A program made the position numbers and the translations under genes. DNA of 64,000 nucleotides from NCBI GenBank assembly GCA_003342815.1, contig PTEX01000012.1, positions 6,756,495 to 6,820,494 on the forward strand, read 5' to 3'. The notes beneath the pieces are model-generated. The model was not told the DNA's origin and searched no databases. It saw nothing but the letters and a program-made list of their open reading frames with translations. Origin of the DNA: Eudromia elegans (Eukaryota > Chordata > Aves > Tinamiformes > Tinamidae). Below are positions 56,441 to 64,000 of this stretch, in pieces. Numbering within the stretch: position 1 is the first letter of the stretch; each line of letters begins with the position of its first letter.

Positions 56441-56509
56441 TATTTGTATTCCTCGCTGGAAAATCATGAACAAAAAAGCAGCAGCCCTGGTATGAGGGAG
56501 CAAAAATAA

Positions 56510-58379
56510 AACAGGTGTAGGTAGCTAGTGCAGATAACGGCCTGGAGACTGCTTTAATTGCAAAACAAAATGGGTGCATAGAATACTTAGAATATTTAAC
56601 ATGCCAGACAGACTAGTCTGGTGTATGTTCCCATGTACAAAACCAGATTTGGTCCTTGAAACTAAAAACAAAGAAAAAATCCATCATAAATATTTAGCTT
56701 AGAAATCCATTCTGAATATATATATATTTATTAATTTCACTGTATATTTTACCTAACTTAACAGAACAACAAAGAGAACAAATCATAAATACTAGAAACT
56801 GAATGACAAAACTTGAAGGCCTTACTATGGTCCAGCACTATTCTATTCCCGTGCAAATGTAATTACATGGATGTCCTTGGGGCTCTCAGGGCCCAATGGC
56901 ACTGAACAGGCTGCTGATCTCAAACAAACTGTGTATCACAGTACAGTTTTCATCCTTTTAATGTTAAGGAGGAGGAGAATAATTTCCTGTCTCATATCAC
57001 GAGTTCAGCGTCAACTTTTACATGAAGATGACACGTCAGCAATTGGAGGACATGTCCATCTGCTCTTGGCAGTTAATTTAAGTCCCACTGTTTTATTATA
57101 GTGCATAAGGAACTAAATCATCATCATTACCATCATCATCATTACCATCATAACTCTTTCAGTAAATCCTTACTGCTTAACCAAAAATAAAAAGTCTGAG
57201 GTGAAAATGAGAGATATTAACCAACATTAATAAAACTAACAGAGAAAGGTGCCCGTTCAAAGGAAGCTGAGGAATGCAGTCCTCTGTCCTATCGTGGCCT
57301 GATGTGCTTCATGCTTTCAGGACTGCTTCACTATGCTATTCTTCAGAAATAATCCTTTATTCTGTCTGGATTTCAACAGATTTGCACTGCAAATCACCAG
57401 TTTCTAATTAGTCATTCTCAATATTTGCCCCTTGCAAAATCCTTGTCATGACACAGGATAGGAATCGCCTCGTCTGGCTCTAGAAGTCTGAATGTTGGAG
57501 CTAGTCACCATCAGCTCCCCATGGACAGATACGTGTGTCTATGGACGATACCTGCGATTTCTCTTCACGTGAGATTATTTGCCACTTGAAGGTATTCTCA
57601 TTGACCACACAAAACCTTATGAACATCAGAATTAGAACATTTCAGTTGCATTCTTAGAGCAGTTTCTCAAAAAGATATTTCAGGGATTTCCTGATTCTTT
57701 TTTCTACTTCTACCTGTATCTTTCAGTACAGGTCACCAGTAGAGTCATCAGATGTAACCTGTGACCTCCAAAACATACATCAAAACCACTTACCACTCTT
57801 GTGACTCCTTTTTTCTGAAGGAACAACCACAAAGCACACCAAAATCCCCCGGCAAACCCAATCCGCACTGCACGATACTGTTACTTTTGAGAGCTCCCAG
57901 TTTGCTAATTCTTCAAGGCACAGAGACCACATCACAGCCACTCTTGGAATGCCTCTGGACACTACATTTGTGCTATTCACACAATAGCAATTACTAGTGA
58001 CAGCTACTTGAAAATGAAATCTTCTGGGGAACTATAGCACTACTGTTCTCATTCTTATCCATTTTGTGGTTTCTATCATCTTTAGCATTTTGTCTGAAGT
58101 CACTTCTGTATCATCAGGTAATTCCCAGTTCTGACTTTATTTCCAGCTAAAACCACCAGCTGTATTATTTCATGACACAGGTCACATTTAACACTAAAAA
58201 TTTTTATCTGCTGAACTGCGCTCAGGACAAACAGGATTAGTCACTATGATCACATTAAATATGAGAAAGGGACCTTAATGGAAAGGTTTGATGGCAAGTA
58301 TTAATCTCCAGAGGTCTCCTATAACTGATAAAAGCAACCATCATGCTGATACAGTATATGAAGCACCAGCTACCTGGTC
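56510..58379. other. Intergenic, no gene seen
   Basis: AT-rich unique-looking sequence with the short CAT repeat. No open frame with recognisable features. Confidence 0.6.
57119..57152. repeat. CAT-rich short tandem repeat
   Basis: CATCATCATTAC-type units repeated with slight length change. Confidence 0.85.
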
Positions 58380-58890
58380 AACGGAGACCCATCTGTGTGC
58401 GTATCTCTAGAGGGCGAGACCTGGGAGAGTGGGACCCAGGACCTGCTCCTTGATGGACTCGGAGCCCAAGGCACCTGCTGCAGGGCTCCTTCCCCTGCAA
58501 GTGGGTGCGGGTGCACTAGCCCCAGGCTCATCCATCCAGATGCCCCAGAAGGGGAGACTGAGCACGAGCCCAGGCGTGAGGGACCTGCACCCACATACAC
58601 AACTGTGCCTCACCAGCTGACCTCCTCCCCTAGCAACCCTTGGGGAACAGCACGAGGCCTCACGTTGGACCTGTTTGTGCTCGCAAGTGCTGTGCACACC
58701 TGGCTGTGTGTACATGTTGGGTACACACGTGCTCGCGTGGTGCCTTCGAGGAAAATGTGCTCAGCCTCACTGTGGGTTGGACCTGGAGCCGGACAGCCGA
58801 GCAGCCTTGTCCCACCAGGCCACCCGCCTGGACACGGGCCTCCATCCCTTGACAGACACTGCGTCCAAAACCAAAGAGCTGGTTGCAAGT
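58380..58890. other. GC/CpG-rich block of unknown origin, possibly a transposon or LTR
   Basis: About 500 bases clearly GC-richer than both flanks, with abrupt edges near 58380 and 58865. Open frames on every strand (up to 176 codons) overlap heavily, as expected when stops are rare, and none shows a recognisable domain. Composition and sharp edges suggest a relatively recent insertion such as a solo LTR, but I could not define terminal TG/CA ends or a target-site duplication. Confidence 0.4.
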
Positions 58891-60589
58891 TCACAACAGT
58901 CTTTAACTTCATGTTCTTTATCTAATTCTTACTGCAGGATTCTTCAGTCTGTTAAGGTAGAAAATCTAAAGCCTATATTGTCCCGTATTCCTAAAGCCTC
59001 TCTTTACACACCTTTAAATAAAGTTTCTTTTGTTTTTCCTATTAAGGGCAAGAACAGAAGCCCTACTTCAGAGATGCACTCAAAGGGAGAAAGTCACAGT
59101 ATTTTCAAAATCACCTCAATGAGATAACTCATTCAAGTTACTATTACGATTTCTCAAAAGCTTCTTCTAAAAGGAGCAAATGAAGCTTTACATACTGTTT
59201 TTCAGAACCCCAAAAATACACGTATCGTACATGATGACCTCTTCCCTGTTTTTCTGACTTATAGCTTCACCAGTTGTTTGCATTCAATGAATACTCATAT
59301 TTAAAGAACAAAATTTCAAACTATGAGAAAACTTGAGGGTAACCAGAAACAGCTGTGATGGGACACATATATTGCTCTTTTTCTTGTTTCAAGCTCCTCA
59401 CTAAACATGCACAGCAAAATTTAACACTAAATCAAGTAGGGACCATTTCTTGTTACTTGGTGGATCACATTTTAAATTTTCAAGCAGAAACAGTTTATGC
59501 CTAGTACGAGGCTTTTGGTATCTGAGCTAAAATCTTCTGTGTTCTAAAAGGACATTAAAAGCAGCAGCTTTGACAGGCATCTTCCATAAAATCATGTAAT
59601 TGCCATATATACATAAAAAATACACCTTTACCTCCTTCCCTCCCTTCACCTTTCAATCCTTTTCTCTGTATAGATGGGTGGGTCAGCTATTAGTGCTACT
59701 CTGCAAAGCAAAGGTTCAAGACCTTCTTCTGTCTCTGTGACTCCGAGCCACGGGTATCTCTATCTTCCACTGCTAAACAAAAAATAAGGAGCTTGACTGA
59801 AGGCTGAAGTAGCAGTTCATGCACTGAACTGCAGTGATTATTCCAGTGATTATTCTCCCGGGCTGCTACTTTATGGTAATCAGTACAGCATCACGTGCAT
59901 GAAAATATATTGACTACTTCTTTTCCTTTTTTTTAGGACAGTTCTATCAAGAATTAGCTTCTGATGGGGGAGGAAAAGAAAAAGAAGTCCCACATAAAGA
60001 ACTGTTAAGGAGCAGGCCTTAATAATAGTTCTTCCTTTCTCTCAGTTAAATAAAGCTACAGTAGTGAGGAAGTGATTAGAGTGATTAGGGTATGACAGAT
60101 ACTCTCTCTTCTTTCCCTTCCTTGAAATCAGCAATGGTGAGGCAATAGTCATAATCCACAGTTTCTTCCTCAAGTCCTTTACCTGAATAAATTACAATAA
60201 ACATCCTTTAACATAAGAATTTTTTAGGTTTAAAATGCAGCACTGCCTCATCTCAGAAGTCTTTATAGATAAATGTAATTTCTATAAAAAGCATTGACAG
60301 GATATCAGTGGAACAGAAGGAGTAATTAGCAATGTAAGACTTGAGGCTTTCTGACATCTCTTCTGTATAAACAGACAGCTGACATCACGGCACATGATGG
60401 CATCTGCCTAATAATTTAAAGTGATGGTAAATTCAGAGAACCTTACAAGACAACAATGCTGAGTACTTGTGCTAAGTATTTTCTTATCCCATCTGCTCTT
60501 TTAAGACCTCTAGCTAATGGATGCGCGCAAACAAAGTGAAGGAACTTCAAGCAAAAACTCACATGAACGTTTCCTTTGTCTTTCCAAAA
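58891..60589. other. Intergenic segment 3' of CCDC59
   Basis: AT-rich. On the plus strand it holds a strong pyrimidine tract with AG at 59935-59936, a following 27-codon frame and AATAAA at 60049-60054, which together resemble a terminal exon (see findings). No gene can be assigned. Confidence 0.5.
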
Positions 60590-60719
60590 AGTTACACTAA
60601 CCCACAAAAGTTTTATTGAAGCATAAGAGACATTATCTATTAAAAAGTAATTTAATAAAATAACCACATGTAACTCAAAACATGCAATTAGCTGATTGCT
60701 AACTGAAAATTGCAAAGAT
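60590..60719 (-). other. CCDC59: CCDC59 3' UTR (short)
   Basis: The region runs from the stop codon to the predicted cleavage zone, about 130 bases. It is AT-rich with no obvious structured element. The cleavage position is inferred from the poly(A) hexamer and the GT/T-rich sequence beyond it (TTTTGTGGGTTAGTG read on the minus strand). Longer UTR isoforms cannot be excluded. Confidence 0.6.
60612..60617 (-). terminator. CCDC59: CCDC59 polyadenylation signal AATAAA
   Basis: A canonical AATAAA read on the minus strand, about 103 bases beyond the stop codon, followed within 30 bases by a GT/T-rich downstream element. A weaker ATTAAA lies nearer the stop at 60651-60656 and could be an alternative signal. 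Confidence 0.65.
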
Positions 60720-60881
60720 TCATCTATTTTGTTGTATTTTCTGAAGAAGATACTCCATCTGCAAGTTTAGATTTGGCTGTCCTTTTTTAGTCTTCTTACT
60801 CAGCATTTTATAAACTTCCATTTTCTTTTGCCTATGTAATCGTTGAGCTTCTTCTCTTTGTTGTTTTCTTTTTTCAGCTTC
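60720..60881 (-). CDS. CCDC59: CCDC59 terminal coding exon (C-terminal 53 codons plus stop)
   Basis: Last coding exon of coiled-coil domain-containing protein 59, also called TTF-1-associated protein 26 or BR22. The family is known as a small, very basic nuclear protein that binds TTF-1 (NKX2-1) and co-activates surfactant protein genes. Seen: the exon opens after a TTATTTCAG acceptor (AG at 60882-60883) in phase 0 and encodes 53 residues before the stop. The start is a charged helix rich in E, K, R and Q ([15 protein letters not shown]), followed by the hallmark block [11 protein letters not shown] and then [10 protein letters not shown] close to the C terminus. That block matches my memory of the end of mammalian CCDC59 almost residue for residue. 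An open frame continues 24 bases upstream through an ATG at 60905, but those bases are intron: the acceptor and the phase match to the preceding exon are exact. Identity is inferred from remembered family sequence, not from a search. Confidence 0.9.
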   Translation of the reverse strand, partial: EAEKRKQQREEAQRLHRQKKMEVYKMLSKKTKKGQPNLNLQMEYLLQKIQQNR

Positions 60882-61875
60882 CTGAAATAAAATAGAGATG
60901 ATCATGTCAAAATGATTTAAAACTTTCTACACCTGACAAATTGCTATATAAACAACGTAATTCTGGGGGGTGGAAATACTGGTAACTAGGTATTGAACTA
61001 ACAGTAGCAACACCATCATTCTTAAAAGCTTAACTCTGACTCTCTTCTAGGGTGCACCACAATCAAAACACAATATTTTGCCCAAAACTTCAAGAGAAAA
61101 GCCATATTTTCTTCAGCAAGCATGCTGCCATAAAGCTTGCCACTGAAGAAGGCTAGTCTTTTTCTGCAAAATGAGTTCATTTATTGTTTTTTAACTCCTT
61201 AAATGAGAAAATAACATTTTTCCATCTTCTAGACTGGAGTGCAAGATAGAAGGAATGAACTCTTCTGCTGCCCCTTTGCTTTGCAAATTGCTGCTTGCAA
61301 TTTGAGATTTTCTAGGAGATTGGAGAAACCTGCATTGGCTGCTTGGGGAAAAACACAAACTTGCAGACTCCTTTATAAATAAGCCCCATTAAAATAGTAT
61401 GAGAAAAAAATTACTAGCAATTGCGAAGGTATCGGTCTTGGATACTATTACATTTAGTAACTTCACTGCTGACCAAAGCATGCTAAGTAAAAACTGTCTT
61501 ATAACACAGTGAAAAATGGAAAGGTTATTTAATTATTAAATGATAGAATTGTTAATGCTTCCTTTCCTAAATATTTACGACATCTACTATAACCCACTAA
61601 GACGTGCACACCAAAGTCTGAGGACTTCTTTATGAAGCAACTGATGTAAAAAAATCCCACTAACAGCAACTACAAACAAATTAAATAGTAGTGCAAAAAC
61701 AAAGCCAGTAACTCTGAACACCTGAATATCTGAATTTTATTGTCAATTTGAAAGAGAATGAAAAAATACAGTGCCTACGTTCCCATCACACAGTCTCTGT
61801 TCTGTCCAAATGGAGGGAGGAAAATGGTATCATGCTAGCCCTTGTGTACAACTGAGAACAATCTCCGAGATTTAC
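60882..61875 (-). other. CCDC59: CCDC59 last intron
   Basis: A 994-base phase 0 intron with donor GTAAAT (61870-61875) and acceptor ending TTTCAG (60882-60887). It is AT-rich. I see no embedded gene, repeat family or RNA inside it. Short plus-strand open frames over the exon-intron edge (about 61771-62013) are shadows. Confidence 0.85.
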
Positions 61876-61975
61876 CTCTTTCTTCCTGGCACGCTCAGCT
61901 TTTATTTTCTCATACTCTTCTTTGGCCTTCTGATTGGATGTTTTCTTCTTAAACTTCCTCTCAGTCGTAATGGGC
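61876..61975 (-). CDS. CCDC59: CCDC59 penultimate coding exon (33 codons plus one split base)
   Basis: Internal exon of 100 bases just upstream of the terminal exon. Seen: the acceptor is TTTAAATATAG (AG at 61976-61977) and the donor is GAG|GTAAAT (GT at 61874-61875). The first base completes a codon split with the previous exon, and 33 codons follow. They include the basic run KFKKKTSNQKAKEEYE and end in AERARKKE, which joins in phase 0 to EAEKRK of the next exon to give one long charged helix. KKTSNQKA followed by EEYE is a signature I remember from vertebrate CCDC59. The full mammalian protein is about 240 residues, so these two exons carry roughly the last third. The N-terminal exons were not found between 61976 and 64000, so the intron on that side is at least 2 kb here and the gene continues past the window edge. 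Confidence 0.88.
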
Positions 61976-62123
61976 CTATATTTAAAAAGACATTCTTTGA
62001 ATATGGAACATAACTTAGAAACTTAATCACCTATCCTTCTAAGATTTATAGACCAGGTAAGTGAAAAGTAAGACTCATCTTTCTATACTGAATGGACGCC
62101 TGTGTGCACTAATCTTACATGAT

Positions 62124-62151
62124 ATTCACTCACAGTGAATTCACTCACAGT
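62124..62151. repeat. 13-bp direct repeat with 15-bp period
   Basis: ATTCACTCACAGT occurs at 62124-62136 and 62139-62151. Simple slippage or duplication is likely. Confidence 0.9.
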
Positions 62152-62916
62152 AAATATCTAAAAATGTACATTTTTTCAGTATACTGAAGACTTGTCTGCA
62201 CAGACTGCTAGAAACACAAATATCATATTCCCTAGAACTTCATATGGATGAAGTTTCATAAACTTTAAAGACTGCTGAAGAGATTTTTCTCCAGTCACAC
62301 TGGCTCTTTGGATATCAGAAAACTCCATGCACCGTCTTAGAAATATATTCTCTCTTTCTAGTTCCAACACATGGATGCGGGCAGTCAAATGTGAGCAGTC
62401 TGTCTCCCAAATATGTCATGCTGACAATGCAATGTCTTTAGGAAAGCCTCCTCTTGAAGCAGAGGCTATACCTTTACCCCTAATGTTCAAAATTTAGCTG
62501 TAGAAATTAAATTTCTTCCTATTTTAAATGAAAATAGGCTGCAGGTATCTTTCACCAGAGAGAACAATTCAGGAAAAAAAAAAAAAATGATGATTACCTC
62601 AGATTCTCTGTCACCACTATTTCTATGTTTTTTTTTTTTTTTTCTGATTACCTAGTTCTCTCTCTTTTTTTTTAGAATTCACATTAGAAGCATTGCATAA
62701 ACATTTACACATTTCGCACAAATGCTTATAAGTCTTGCTATTTTTTTCACCAACTTCTGCAAAAAACAAATTGTGATTTTTCAATTATTCACAATTTAAA
62801 TTGGGAAACTAGCCATAATCATCTAGGAAACCTCAGACAGACAATCACAGAGGAAAATGAAGACTTTGACTCATGCTTTCAGCTAGAAATACCACTCTAT
62901 TCTGTTGTTCAGGAGA

Positions 62917-62939
62917 AATAAAATAAATAAATAAATAAA
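62917..62939. repeat. (AAAT)n microsatellite
   Basis: About five AAAT units, inside the presumed CCDC59 intron. Confidence 0.9.
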
Positions 62940-64000
62940 GATTATTCTGAACTCCATCTTGTGGCAATACTGCATTACAGCATCTCATCTTCTCAAGTGA
63001 GAAAAATGTGACGTATGTTAAAAATGGTTTGTTTGATGAAAATTTATGTCCACATAAACCAATAAAGTCTACCTAACTACTCTAGGTACCGCTGCACCTC
63101 ACAGATTATCAGTCAATTAGTCAGAACTGTTAATTTTGTTTTTTAATCACAACCAATATTGTTAATTTAAGCAAAACACAAATCCTTTGTTAAAGAGAGA
63201 CACTACTCTTATTTCAGACAACTTCACAAATTAACTGTCACTTTTACACAACATCTTTCTTCCAGTGCAAGACATGTATCTGATTTCTTCCTCCGTCCTT
63301 CTCAAGCACTTTCCACAGCAAAGTTTATAGGTGGACACACCTTGAAATTCCAAGATTCAAGGCACTCCTTGTAGTGGGGGCACCAGACATCATCTCAATT
63401 GCCATTACGCAAACACTGTTCCAAAATGCTGCCACGATACTGAATGACTTGAAAGTTTTCAGGTCACCACATTCCTAAGTTTTCATGGTGAGAATCATCT
63501 ATGCTGCCTGATGATTTTAGGTCTCAGATTAAGCATTAGTTTTTCCATTTAGTAAAACATAGGTAGAATTTTAAACAAACATTACTATAAACAAGTTTAA
63601 AAGAAAGAGAAATATCCATTTATCCATTCAAAGACAAGAAGAAATGTTATTTTAAAGTAACACTTTACTATTCTCTCTGCTAGCTAGATCATCCTCAAAT
63701 TACTCATTAAAAAAGAAAACTCAATAATACCCCCCAGAAAATGCTTTACTTGACTATGTTCAAACTAGAAACCCTCTCCATGCTATATAATGAATTACTG
63801 CAACTTCTCTCTCATATGCCACACTTACACTGACAAAATATTATGATACTTCTTTTGGATTACTTTGGATTCTGGAATACTTCACTGCCTTAATTAAAGG
63901 TTCTCCACACATTACTTTTCCTTTGTTAAAAATGTAAAGTCAATATTCCTCCAAAACCAACCACCATAGAAGGATAGCTGCAGACACTACTGCCTACCCT

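Larger units (their letters stand above)
61976..64000 (-). other. CCDC59: Partial upstream CCDC59 intron running off the window
   Basis: AT-rich sequence 5' of the penultimate exon. I searched the minus strand by eye for the basic N-terminal half of CCDC59 and did not see it, so this is read as one incomplete intron. It contains a 13-bp motif repeated with a 15-bp period (62124-62151), poly-T tracts near 62629-62643 and 62666-62674, and a short AATA run at 62917-62939. A minus-strand open stretch at 62176-62388 has no ATG at its 5' end and no convincing splice sites or family match. Confidence 0.55.

Noticed and set aside
58395-59127. Several overlapping long frames (up to 176 codons) on both strands
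   Set aside because: All overlap in a GC-rich block where stops are rare. There is no domain, no consistent reading direction and no splice structure.
61771-62013. 80-codon plus-strand frame over the CCDC59 exon
   Set aside because: It is an antisense shadow of the penultimate CCDC59 exon and its intron.
62176-62388. 70-codon minus-strand open frame with charged start (ARIHVLELEREN), considered as another CCDC59 exon
   Set aside because: It opens at a non-ATG codon, has no good acceptor or donor, and does not resemble the basic N-terminal half of CCDC59.
1-64000. CRISPR arrays, bacterial operons, tRNA, rRNA or snRNA genes
   Set aside because: No regular repeat-spacer pattern, no Shine-Dalgarno-led gene series, and no recognisable RNA gene was found by eye on either strand.

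Overview
This is vertebrate nuclear DNA, almost certainly from a bird. The background is AT-rich and CpG-poor. The only clear interspersed repeats are CR1 (chicken repeat 1) LINEs, whose 3' ends are the short ATTCTGTGA / ATTCTATGA type direct repeats typical of avian CR1 rather than poly(A). Microsatellites are short and simple. The few recognisable coding pieces are split by GT-AG introns. Nothing bacterial, no CRISPR array, no operon and no convincing tRNA or rRNA gene is present.

Layout: about the first 59 kb is intergenic desert. It holds three CR1 remnants (about 17.59-18.01 kb on the minus strand; 23.81-24.70 kb plus; 51.90-52.71 kb plus, decayed and interrupted), purine-rich microsatellites (47.16 and 50.93 kb), TA/CA microsatellites, small tandem duplications, and a few unexplained GC/CpG-richer pockets (about 16.6, 50.2, 56.1-56.4 and 58.4-58.9 kb). 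At the right edge, on the minus strand, lie the last two coding exons of a gene I recognise as CCDC59 (TTF-1-associated protein 26 / BR22). They are joined by a 994-bp intron with exact GT-AG borders and followed by a short 3' UTR with AATAAA. The upstream exons lie beyond base 64000.

Context from general knowledge: in other vertebrates CCDC59 lies head-to-head with METTL25, with a long gene desert between its 3' side and PPFIA2. The window fits that arrangement, with the desert on the left and the 5' end of CCDC59 off the right edge. I see no PPFIA2 exon here.

I found no previously undescribed multi-gene system. The points most worth a second look are a CpG-rich promoter-like pocket at 56.08-56.44 kb, a GC/CpG-rich block at 58.38-58.89 kb that may be an unclassified transposon or LTR, an acceptor/ORF/poly(A) trio at 59.91-60.05 kb convergent with CCDC59, a cluster of TCF/LEF-like motifs at 45.42-45.53 kb, and a CR1 copy whose C-terminal reverse-transcriptase frame is still open. 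Most other open frames look like chance in AT-rich sequence.
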